64,000 bases of DNA, from positions 1 through 64,000 of the forward strand of contig NZ_BAABWG010000002.1 of assembly GCF_040372165.1 (NCBI RefSeq), read 5' to 3'. The stretch is from Hydrogenophaga sp040372165 (GTDB lineage Bacteria; Pseudomonadota; Gammaproteobacteria; Burkholderiales; Burkholderiaceae_C). A model generated the notes under the pieces. That model had not been told where the DNA came from and ran no database searches. It saw only the letters and a list, made by a program, of their open reading frames with translations. This document shows positions 29,149 through 37,071 of this stretch, piece by piece; within the stretch, counting starts at the first letter, position 1; each line of letters opens with the position of its first letter. The position numbers and the translations under genes are program-made.

Positions 29149-31284
29149 ATGAATGCGATTGAAAAATGCCCATTCCACACCGCCGGTAGCGGCACCACCA
29201 ACCAGGACTGGTGGCCCAAGCAGTTGCGCGTTGACCTGCTCAATCAGCACAGTGAACGATCCAATCCCCTGGGAGAGACGTTCGACTATGCCAAGGCGTT
29301 TGAGTCGCTGGACTACAACGCACTCAAAGCCGACATCCAGACTGTGTTGACCGCGTCCCAGGCCTGGTGGCCCGCGGACTGGGGCACTTACGCAGGGTTG
29401 TTCATCCGGATGGCATGGCACAGCGCTGGCACCTACCGCATGATCGATGGCCGTGGCGGAGCGGGCCGTGGGCAGCAGCGCTTCGCGCCACTCAACAGCT
29501 GGCCGGACAATGTGAGTCTGGACAAGTCGCGCCGGCTGCTCTGGCCCGTCAAGCAAAAGTACGGGCAAAAGATTTCCTGGGCTGACCTGATGGTGCTGGC
29601 AGGCAATGTGGCGCTGGAGAACAGTGGCTTCAAGACCTTTGGCTTTGCGGCCGGCCGGGAAGACGTGTGGGAGCCCGACATGGACGTCAACTGGGGCAAT
29701 GAGAAGGAATGGCTTGCCCATCGGGATCCGGAAGCCCTGGCCAAAAATCCGTTGGCAGCCACTGAGATGGGCTTGATCTATGTGAACCCGGAAGGGCCCA
29801 ACGCCAGTGGTGACCCGGCATCGGCCGCGGCAGGGATCCGCGCCACGTTTGGCAACATGGCCATGGACGACGAAGAGATTGTCGCCTTGATCGCAGGCGG
29901 CCACACGCTGGGCAAGACGCACGGCTCGGCTTCGGCCAGCCACGTGGGTGCGGACCCTGAAACGGCTGGCATGGAAGCTCAGGGCTTCGGCTGGAACAGT
30001 TCGCACGGCTCTGGCGTCGGCGCCGATGCCATCACTTCCGGGCTGGAAGTGGTGTGGACGCAAACCCCCACGAAGTGGAGCAACTATTTCTTTGAGAACC
30101 TGTTCAAGTACGAGTGGGAGCAGACGCGCAGCCCGGCTGGCGCGATCCAGTTTGAAGCCAAGGACGCGCCAGAGATCATTCCTGACCCGTTCGACCCGAA
30201 CAAGAAGCGCAAACCGACGATGCTGGTCACCGACCTCACGCTGCGTTTCGACCCGGCGTTCGAAAAGATCTCGCGCAAGTTTCTCAAGGATGCGGACGCT
30301 TTCAACGACGCGTTCGCTCGCGCCTGGTTCAAATTGACCCACCGCGACATGGGCCCCAAGGCGCGCTATCTCGGTCCTGAAGTGCCGCAGGAAGATTTGC
30401 TCTGGCAAGATCCGCTGCCAGCGGCCACACATCAACCCACCGATGCCGACATCGCGGCGGTGAAGTCGGCGATTACCGGAGCGGGCATTAGTGTCTCTGA
30501 TCTGGTCTCGGTGGCCTGGGCGTCTGCCTCCACCTTCCGTGGTGGCGACAAGCGTGGTGGCGCCAATGGCGCACGCTTGGCACTGGTGCCGCAAAGCGAT
30601 TGGGCGGTGAACAGCAGGGCAGTGGCCGTGCTTCCCAAACTCCAGGCCATTCAACAAGGATCGGGGAAGGTCTCACTGGCCGACGTGATGGTTCTCGCCG
30701 GTGTGGTGGGTGTCGAGCAGGCCGCAAAAGCGGCTGGTGTGGAGGTGGACGTGCCGTTCACGCCAGGCCGTGTCGATGCCAGCATTGAGCAGACCGACGT
30801 GGAAGCGTTTGCCATCATGGAGCCGCCGGCCGATGGTTTCCGCAACTATCGCCGGGTCAAGAGCGACGAGCGCACTGAAGACATGCTGATCGACAAGGCA
30901 CAACAGCTCACGCTGACCGCTCCCGAGATGACCGTGCTCATTGGAGGCTTGCGGGTGCTGGGGGCCAACTTCGACGGTGGCCAGCACGGTGTGTTCACCG
31001 ACAAGGTGGGCGTGCTCAGCAATGACTTTTTCGTCAACTTGCTGGACATGCGCACATCGTGGACACCGGCGGATGCGTCATCGGAAGTGTTTGAAGGGCG
31101 TGACCGCCAATCGGGTGAATTGCGTTACACAGGCACACGCAATGACCTGGTGTTCGGCTCCAACGCTGTGTTGCGCGCGCTGGCCGAGGTCTACGCCAGT
31201 GGTGACGCGAAAGAGAAGTTCGTGCGCGACTTCGTGGCCGCCTGGACCAAGGTGATGAACCTGGATCGGTTTGACGTGAAGTGA
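29149..31284 (+). CDS. katG: Catalase-peroxidase KatG
   Basis: A bifunctional haem enzyme that destroys hydrogen peroxide and also acts as a broad peroxidase. The 711-residue product has the distal site R87-x-x-W90-H91 (RMAWHSAGTYR), Tyr211 in LIYVNPEGP and Met237. W90, Y211 and M237 match the spacing of the covalent Trp-Tyr-Met adduct required for catalase activity. The proximal haem ligand is His252 in AGGHTLGKTHG. The second, non-haem domain follows (GGDKRGGANGARL). The ATG follows AAAGGAG; an in-frame extension back to 29047 is rejected. A terminator follows at 31328. Peroxide induction is usual for the family, but I could not confirm an OxyR site. Confidence 0.97.
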   Translation: MNAIEKCPFHTAGSGTTNQDWWPKQLRVDLLNQHSERSNPLGETFDYAKAFESLDYNALKADIQTVLTASQAWWPADWGTYAGLFIRMAWHSAGTYRMIDGRGGAGRGQQRFAPLNSWPDNVSLDKSRRLLWPVKQKYGQKISWADLMVLAGNVALENSGFKTFGFAAGREDVWEPDMDVNWGNEKEWLAHRDPEALAKNPLAATEMGLIYVNPEGPNASGDPASAAAGIRATFGNMAMDDEEIVALIAGGHTLGKTHGSASASHVGADPETAGMEAQGFGWNSSHGSGVGADAITSGLEVVWTQTPTKWSNYFFENLFKYEWEQTRSPAGAIQFEAKDAPEIIPDPFDPNKKRKPTMLVTDLTLRFDPAFEKISRKFLKDADAFNDAFARAWFKLTHRDMGPKARYLGPEVPQEDLLWQDPLPAATHQPTDADIAAVKSAITGAGISVSDLVSVAWASASTFRGGDKRGGANGARLALVPQSDWAVNSRAVAVLPKLQAIQQGSGKVSLADVMVLAGVVGVEQAAKAAGVEVDVPFTPGRVDASIEQTDVEAFAIMEPPADGFRNYRRVKSDERTEDMLIDKAQQLTLTAPEMTVLIGGLRVLGANFDGGQHGVFTDKVGVLSNDFFVNLLDMRTSWTPADASSEVFEGRDRQSGELRYTGTRNDLVFGSNAVLRALAEVYASGDAKEKFVRDFVAAWTKVMNLDRFDVK

Positions 31285-31327
31285 ACCGCAAACGCTGCTG
31301 CTTTGCCGATGCAATGTGTGCATGATC

Positions 31328-31356
31328 AGCCCCCGGTGCTGTTGCCGGGGGCTTTT
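31328..31356. terminator. Terminator between katG and the convergent MBL-fold gene
   Basis: AGCCCCCGG (31328-31336) pairs with CCGGGGGCT (31345-31353), followed by TTTT. It lies 44 bases after the katG stop and 15 before the end of the convergent gene, so it may serve both. Confidence 0.9.
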
Positions 31357-31370
31357 CCCCTCAAGTCAAT

Positions 31371-32387
31371 TCAGTCCTGCTTGCCCAGTGCCTCCTGCTC
31401 CATGAGCAGGTAGGTGTTGTAGGCATTCATGCGGTTGGCCGGACCGAACATCGGGACGTTCTGGAACGCGCTCCAGTCCGTGCTCTTGTAGGCCTGCTCG
31501 AAAGGCACAAAGTTCTCTACGGCTGCACCCATGGTTTTGCGCAGGTAGGCCAGGTAGTCACGCGTCATTTCGATGTCCTGCTTTGGCGTCCGGGATGCGG
31601 AGCCATGGCCGGGCACCACGACCTGAGCACCAAAGGCCAGAAGCTTGTCGAGCGACTGGATCCATTGGCCGCTGTTGGCCTTGCCGACAAAGGGAAGCCG
31701 GCCGTTGAAGAACAGGTCGCCCGCGTAGAGCAGCTGTTCAGACGGCACATACACGGCCAGGTCTTCCGGCGTGTGTGACGGACCGACGTGGGTAATCTGG
31801 AATGCCACACCGCCGCGTGTGAAACTGGTGGGCCCGTCGACCCAGGTGTCCGCAGGGACCAGGCGGGTCTGCTCGTCAATCCAGGGTGCCATATCCGAGC
31901 GGGAGGCTTGCAGTCGCAGCCGGGCTGTCTCTGAGGCCAGATACTCCTTGCCACCTGCATGTGCCGTGATGTGCGCGCCGGCTGCCTTGAAGGCCTGCAA
32001 ACCGTAGATGTGGTCCGCGTGGTAGTGGGTCATGACCACGTCGGTGATGGGCTTGTCCGTGACCTGTCGGATGGCCTTGATCAGGCGTTTTGCGGCATGC
32101 GGAGAGCCCAGCGCATCAATGACCACCACACCCTCGGGTGTGACGACAAAGCCGGCGTTCGAGATGAAGTTCTGGTTGGATTTGGAGCCCAGCTGGGACA
32201 GGCCCTCAACGTAGTACCCGTGCTCGCTCACCTGCATGACGGTCATCACAGGGGATTCTTCATCAGCGTTGAAGCTGGCGGGGGGCGTGGCAGCCAGTGC
32301 CATCGAGGCCCACAGGTTTGCGGTCAGGACCCCCCATATCAAAGCGCGCAGAAACGGGGAGCGGGGTAGCCGGTGTGCTGGGCGCAT
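31371..32387 (-). CDS. Exported MBL-fold metallohydrolase
   Basis: A 338-residue protein with a signal peptide (about residues 13-34, ending MALAATPP) and a metallo-beta-lactamase fold. The metal site THYHADH is at about residues 120-126, with further ligands in HVGPSHTPEDLAVY, YAGDLFFNG and VVPGHG. The architecture is like the periplasmic SoxH or quinoprotein-relay type hydrolases; no substrate can be assigned. Met at 32387 is preferred over 32399 because TGGAGA lies about seven bases upstream. It follows priA by 87 bases on the same strand and ends against the katG terminator. Confidence 0.85.
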   Translation of the reverse strand: MRPAHRLPRSPFLRALIWGVLTANLWASMALAATPPASFNADEESPVMTVMQVSEHGYYVEGLSQLGSKSNQNFISNAGFVVTPEGVVVIDALGSPHAAKRLIKAIRQVTDKPITDVVMTHYHADHIYGLQAFKAAGAHITAHAGGKEYLASETARLRLQASRSDMAPWIDEQTRLVPADTWVDGPTSFTRGGVAFQITHVGPSHTPEDLAVYVPSEQLLYAGDLFFNGRLPFVGKANSGQWIQSLDKLLAFGAQVVVPGHGSASRTPKQDIEMTRDYLAYLRKTMGAAVENFVPFEQAYKSTDWSAFQNVPMFGPANRMNAYNTYLLMEQEALGKQD

Positions 32388-32474
32388 GTTCGTCTCCATT
32401 CTTGTCTATCGCCGATGACTGATATTCTGTCCTGCCTGCTTCGATGCGGCAAGTGAAACTACCGGCCTGGTGTG

Positions 32475-34637
32475 TCAAACGGAGAGTGGGTCGACGTCGA
32501 TGGCGAAGCGGATGACGCCCTTGCCCTGGGGTGAATGCCGGGCGGTCAGGAGTGTGGGGCGCCAGCGGGCGAGAAAGCGCTGCAAAGCCAGCCGGGAGTC
32601 TGACTCCACCAGCATCTGCGCCCGTTCGATATTGGCCACGCGCTGGATGTTCAAGGGCACTGCCGGATAAAGCATGACTTCATCCGTGCCGGTCAGGTCT
32701 GCAGCCTGTTCGGCGGCCAGATTCAGGAACGCCTGTGCCGACTCCTGTGTTCGAGCATCGGCGCGCAACAGCGCCTGGTAGCCAAATGGCGGCATGCCGG
32801 CAGCTTCTCGCTCGAGCAGTTGTGATTGGGCAAAGCCCGGATAGTCGTGGGTCTTGAGTGCAGCAAACAATGCGTGATCCGGGTGCCACGTCTGCACCCA
32901 CATTTCCGCTGTCGCGCTGTGCCTGGCATCCCTGCCTGCGCGACCTGAGGCCTGCATCAGCAGCGAAAACAAGCGCTCGGGCGCACGGTAGTCGCTGGCG
33001 AAGAGGGCGCTGTCGGCGTTCACGCTGGCCACGAGCGTGATGCGCCGGAAGTCGTGCCCTTTGGCGATCATTTGCGTGCCCACCAGAACGTCGACCTCGC
33101 CGCTGTGCAACGCGGCCAGTTGCGACTCCAGGCTGCCTTTGGTGCGGGTGGTGTCTGCGTCCATGCGGGCCACGCGTACTGCGGTGCCGTCTGGCCGCTT
33201 CATGTCGGCCATCAGGGCGGACATCTGTTCTTCAATCTGCTCGGTGCCCCGCCCGATGGGTGCGATGTCGAGATTGCCACAATCCGGACAGGCCCTCGGC
33301 ACCCGCTGTGTGAAGCCGCAGTGGTGGCAGCGCAAGGTTCGGTCGAGTTTGTGAAACACCCGGTAGGCGCTGCAGTGGGGGCAACCGCTTTTCCAGCCAC
33401 AGTCGCCGCAGGCCAGCACTGGGGCATAGCCGCGCCGGTTGAGCAGCACCAGGCATTGCTCGCCACGTTGAATGCGCTCTTCCATCGCTGCGAGTAGCGG
33501 AGGGGCCAGGCTGACCCCTTTGGGCTGGTGGTTCATGTCCACCAGCCGAAGCCGGGGCAAGCTGCCACCACCAATGCGCGAGGCCATGTTCACCCGCAGG
33601 TAGCGGCCTTGTTCACAAGCATGCCAGCTCTCCAGGGAAGGTGTGGCAGAACCCAGGATGACCTGGCAATGTCGCCCGCTTTCGGCTGTCGCCTCATGGC
33701 GCTCGCTTTCGACCTTGGCCCGGTACACCGCCAGATCTCGAGCGGAATAGCGTGCTCCGTCCTGGCTCTTGTAACTGGGGTCGTGCTCCTCGTCGACGAC
33801 GATCAGGCGCAACCCGGGCATGCTGGCAAAAACTGCCATGCGGGTGCCGAGCACGATGCGTGCATGGCCATGGTGGGCAGCCATCCAGGCTGAAAGGCGT
33901 TGGGGTGGCGTCATGCCACTGTGCATGCTCACCAGAGCCCCTGAACCAAAGTGTGGTTCGAAGCGGTCGCGAAAGCGCTTCTCCAGCTGCGGCGTGAGGT
34001 TGATCTCTGGAACCATGACCAGCACCTGAGCATTCGGGTCGAGCCCCAGAGCCGTTTCCGCTGCGCGCAGATAGACCTCTGTCTTGCCGCTACCGGTGCT
34101 GCCATAGAGCAATACCGGGCGCGTTGCTTCGGCGATGGCGCGCAGCGCCTCGGCCTGGGCTTCACTGGGCGTGGGTGCTTCGCTGGCCAATTCGCCTGCT
34201 TCGGCAGCTTGGGGCAAACCGGCCTGTTCCTCGCGTTTGTTGTGCTCGCGTTTGAGCCGACGTGCCAGCTGGGTGTTGTCGAGTGTTCGCAATGAGGGTG
34301 GCAGCACCCCCAGTGCGACTTCACCCAGCCCGCGCTGGTAGTAGCGGGCTGCGAAGCCCACCAGCTCACGCCAGCTTTCACCCAGAGGTGAGATCCCGTC
34401 CAGGACGCCTGCGATGCATCGAACCTGCTCTTCGGCAACACCTGTCGGTGCCTCAGTCGCGCAGGACCAGACCACGCCCATCACTTCGCGCTTGCCCAGA
34501 GGTACCCTGATCAAGCTTCCTGACGCGAGCGAAAACTCACTTCGATAGCTCAGTGGACCGGCGACCTGGCTGTGGGCTGGTGTGGCCACGACCACTTGTA
34601 GCCAGTAAGTGGGATTTAGCACTTTTTCTTCAGTCAA
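32475..34637 (-). CDS. priA: Primosomal protein N' (replication restart helicase PriA)
   Basis: PriA recognises collapsed forks and reloads the replicative helicase. The 720-residue protein has an N-terminal DNA-binding domain, Walker A GSTGSGKTEV, the DEEH-box (VVDEEHDPSYKSQ), and a zinc-binding insertion with paired cysteines (CGDCGWKSGCPHC...CHHCG...CPDCG). The C-terminal helicase motifs include VLVGTQMIAKGHDF and QASGRAGR. The start is uncertain: TTG at 34637 is the first codon, and a GTG five codons later is possible; neither has a clear ribosome binding site. An AT-rich region with a DnaA box lies immediately upstream. Confidence 0.93.
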   Translation of the reverse strand: MTEEKVLNPTYWLQVVVATPAHSQVAGPLSYRSEFSLASGSLIRVPLGKREVMGVVWSCATEAPTGVAEEQVRCIAGVLDGISPLGESWRELVGFAARYYQRGLGEVALGVLPPSLRTLDNTQLARRLKREHNKREEQAGLPQAAEAGELASEAPTPSEAQAEALRAIAEATRPVLLYGSTGSGKTEVYLRAAETALGLDPNAQVLVMVPEINLTPQLEKRFRDRFEPHFGSGALVSMHSGMTPPQRLSAWMAAHHGHARIVLGTRMAVFASMPGLRLIVVDEEHDPSYKSQDGARYSARDLAVYRAKVESERHEATAESGRHCQVILGSATPSLESWHACEQGRYLRVNMASRIGGGSLPRLRLVDMNHQPKGVSLAPPLLAAMEERIQRGEQCLVLLNRRGYAPVLACGDCGWKSGCPHCSAYRVFHKLDRTLRCHHCGFTQRVPRACPDCGNLDIAPIGRGTEQIEEQMSALMADMKRPDGTAVRVARMDADTTRTKGSLESQLAALHSGEVDVLVGTQMIAKGHDFRRITLVASVNADSALFASDYRAPERLFSLLMQASGRAGRDARHSATAEMWVQTWHPDHALFAALKTHDYPGFAQSQLLEREAAGMPPFGYQALLRADARTQESAQAFLNLAAEQAADLTGTDEVMLYPAVPLNIQRVANIERAQMLVESDSRLALQRFLARWRPTLLTARHSPQGKGVIRFAIDVDPLSV

Positions 34638-34698
34638 ACTGTTGAAAAGCGGCGTAAGTTATTGATTTATCTCTGGATCGCCGGCTTTCCAGAGAATC

Positions 34699-34707
34699 TG
34701 TGGATAA
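34699..34707 (-). promoter_or_regulatory. Consensus DnaA box
   Basis: TGTGGATAA on the plus strand is the complement of the consensus TTATCCACA. It is a single copy, 62 bases upstream of the priA start, flanked by an inverted repeat. One box does not make an origin; DnaA control of priA is a possibility. Confidence 0.5.
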
Positions 34708-34746
34708 CTTTGTTGATAGTTGGTGCTTGTCGTCTTGCAAGCCTTG

Positions 34747-34815
34747 AAAATCAATGGCTTCCTTAAACTGCCCAAAAAAGAGGCAGATATCAAAATCCAA
34801 TAAAATCAATGGCTT
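34747..34815 (+). repeat. Pair of 14-bp direct repeats
   Basis: AAAATCAATGGCTT occurs at 34747-34760 and again at 34802-34815, 55 bases apart (start to start). The copies are exact. Both lie in the AT-rich segment upstream of priA. Confidence 0.7.
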
Positions 34816-35029
34816 ACGCTTGCAACTGCAGGGTCTTCCGCCCGGTCATGTACATGATCACGTTTTCCGTGCCGCAACAGAAATCGTGTGTATAAGTGGC
34901 CGGGATTGGATCAGTTTTTTTGTCAAAAACGGTGTGAAAGGCTTGACAGGCAGGGTTTCTGACTATCTAGCCGTCACAACTTTGTCACGGGCGTATGCCA
35001 TTCTGTCCGGTTGCCCGAAGTGAACACTT

Positions 35030-36145
35030 TCAGCCTCGTTGGCGAATGGCCTTCGAATGCCGGTGCACGGCCTCGACCAGCGCGCTCACATGGTCGGGTG
35101 GCGTGAACTGACTGATGCCATGGCCCAAGTTGAAAATGTGCGTGGGGCCATGCCCTTCGCCCAGGTGAGGACAGCCGAAACTGTCAATGACAGCCTTGAC
35201 CTCCGCATCGATGTGCGCAGGAGGGGCAAACAAGACGTTCGGGTCGATATTGCCCTGTAGGGCTTTGGCCCCGCCTTTGGCATCGTCGGCCTCGCTGACG
35301 AGCTGGCGGGCTTTGCCGAGATTGACGGTCCAGTCGACACCCAGTGCATCGCAGTCCATCCCTTTCATGTCTTCCAGCCACAGGCCACCACCCTTGGTGA
35401 AGACGATGCGCGGAATCACGGCGCCATCGTGTTCCCTGATCAACTGGTCGAGCACGCGGCGTGTATAGGCCAGACTGAACTCCTGAAATTTGCCGTCTGC
35501 CAGTACTCCCCCCCAGCTGTCGAAAACCATGACTGCTTGAGCACCTGCACGAATCTGTTCGTTCAGGTAGGCCGCCACGGCGTCTGCGTTGACGCTGAGA
35601 ATGCGGTGCATGAGGTCGGGGCGACTGTACATGAGCGATTTGACTTGACGGTAGTCACTGGAGCTGCCGCCTTCGACCATGTAGCAGGCGAGCGTCCAGG
35701 GGCTTCCGGAAAAACCGATCAGCGGCACGCGACCGTCCAATGCACGCCGGATGGACGTGACCGCGTCAAAGACGTAGCGAAGCTTCTCCAGGTCGGGGGC
35801 TTCGATGGCGTTGACATCGGCTTCCGACCGGACGGCACGCGCGAACTTGGGGCCTTCTCCTTGCAAGAACGACAGCCCCAGGCCCATGGCATCCGGGACG
35901 GTGAGAATGTCGGAAAACAGGATGGCGGCGTCCAGCGGATATCGCTCGAGGGGCTGAAGCGTGACTTCGGTGGCGTAGTCGACATTGGTCGCCAGGCCCA
36001 TGAAGCTGCCGGCTTTGGCCCGGGTCTCGCAGTACTCTGGCAGGTAGCGGCCAGCCTGGCGCATCAGCCACACGGGCGTGTGATCTGTCGACTGGCGCAG
36101 GCAGGCGCGAATGAAGCTGTCGTTTTTCAAGGAAGCAAATGACAT
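35030..36145 (-). CDS. hemE: Uroporphyrinogen decarboxylase
   Basis: HemE removes four carboxyl groups from uroporphyrinogen III to give coproporphyrinogen III in haem synthesis. The 371-residue product carries the N-terminal signature TPVWLMRQAGRYLPEY and the second signature GFSGSPWTLACYMVEGG. The conserved catalytic Asp is in DSWGG or in AAILFSDILTVPDAMG. It is full length and alone, with priA downstream on the same strand. A GATAAT (minus strand, plus coordinates 36184-36189) about 40 bases upstream of the ATG may be its -10 element. Confidence 0.96.
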   Translation of the reverse strand: MSFASLKNDSFIRACLRQSTDHTPVWLMRQAGRYLPEYCETRAKAGSFMGLATNVDYATEVTLQPLERYPLDAAILFSDILTVPDAMGLGLSFLQGEGPKFARAVRSEADVNAIEAPDLEKLRYVFDAVTSIRRALDGRVPLIGFSGSPWTLACYMVEGGSSSDYRQVKSLMYSRPDLMHRILSVNADAVAAYLNEQIRAGAQAVMVFDSWGGVLADGKFQEFSLAYTRRVLDQLIREHDGAVIPRIVFTKGGGLWLEDMKGMDCDALGVDWTVNLGKARQLVSEADDAKGGAKALQGNIDPNVLFAPPAHIDAEVKAVIDSFGCPHLGEGHGPTHIFNLGHGISQFTPPDHVSALVEAVHRHSKAIRQRG

Positions 36146-36406
36146 GTTGTCTGGCTCGAAATCTCGCGTGAATCAATCGCCCCATTATCTCCGGCTGGCC
36201 TAGGCCTGCGGATCATGGCGTGAATGCGACAGTAGATCGTTCGGATTTGCGTGGCATCACCCACCTATGTCACGCTGAGCCGCAGTTTGTCGGAACGCCG
36301 GGTGAAGACCTGGTCAGGTAGGGGCAAAATGGGTAGCAAGCGCCGGGTGTCTGGCGGCCATGGCATTTTGAGGTGCGTGAATGATGGGATACGAGGGATT
36401 TGCCAG

Positions 36407-37048
36407 ATGAAGCAAGCAATGACTCCGACGCAGGGGCTGGGAGCTCATGGTCGCGCCCGGTTGTGGGACGCTCGCTGGATGTGGGCTGTTGCCGTGGTGG
36501 CCACCATGTGGGCAGCCAGCGAGGCACATGCGGGCCGGATTTACCAGTACATTGACGAGAACGGCAACAGGGTTCTCAGTGACAAGCCGCCCGGTCGAGC
36601 CGGCACGCCTCGCAGCGCAGCAGACCAGAAGCTGGCCAGCAAGGCGGGCTCCGGGCGCATGGACGAAGAGGTGCTCGATGCGGCCGTGCGCGTCATGGGC
36701 ACTGAAAGCATGATCAAGGCCATGACGGACTTCTGTGACCGCATGGTGCCCACGGTGGCGCCCACGGTTCGCCAGGCCCGCGATGACTGGTTTCGTGCCA
36801 ATGGAAAGCTGGTGGTGAGCAAGGGCGTCATCTTCAAGAAGATGCTGCGATCAGGTCAGCGCCAGGAGCTGGAGCTTCGCGCACGGCAGGATGCGAGCAC
36901 GGCCATGGGTGTGCTGGACAAATTGACGCCGCAAGAACGCGAAGCCGAGTGCAGGCGCATGCCAGAGATGTTTGCCACGCCCGAATACAACCTCGTGAAG
37001 AACCCGGAGGTCGAGCCATTGGTCATGGGCTATCGTTCCCGTCGCTGA
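36407..37048 (+). CDS. DUF4124-like exported protein
   Basis: A 213-residue protein. A hydrophobic N-terminal segment (about residues 22-38) ends SEAHAG, a likely signal-peptidase site. The first mature stretch, IYQYIDENGNRVLSDKPP, is the signature of DUF4124, a short domain at the front of many proteobacterial envelope proteins. The remainder is helical and charged with two or three Cys (TDFCDRM, EAECRRM). Function is unknown. ATG at 36407 is chosen with GAGGG upstream; the frame extends to 36251 but that part lacks protein-like character. Confidence 0.78.
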   Translation: MKQAMTPTQGLGAHGRARLWDARWMWAVAVVATMWAASEAHAGRIYQYIDENGNRVLSDKPPGRAGTPRSAADQKLASKAGSGRMDEEVLDAAVRVMGTESMIKAMTDFCDRMVPTVAPTVRQARDDWFRANGKLVVSKGVIFKKMLRSGQRQELELRARQDASTAMGVLDKLTPQEREAECRRMPEMFATPEYNLVKNPEVEPLVMGYRSRR

Positions 37049-37071
37049 GTGTTCGGCGCAGCATGAGGGTG

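Larger units (their letters stand above)
34638..35029. other. AT-rich intergenic region between hemE and priA
   Basis: 392 bases without a convincing gene, clearly richer in A and T than the flanking genes. It holds the inverted repeat CTCTGGA (34671-34677)/TCCAGAG (34688-34694), a perfect DnaA box, a 14-bp direct repeat, a small hairpin CTGCC/GGCAG (34768-34786), and a plus-strand TTGACA (34943-34948) with TATCTA 15 bases on. The promoter of priA should lie here but I could not identify it securely. Confidence 0.6.

Noticed and set aside
34943..34969. TTGACA/TATCTA as a plus-strand promoter
   Set aside because: Spacer is 15 bases and no plus-strand gene follows; it faces the 3' end of hemE.
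34754..35023. 89-codon plus-strand frame in the hemE-priA gap
   Set aside because: No ribosome binding site, no recognisable domain, and it starts within the repeated AATCAATGGCTT sequence.
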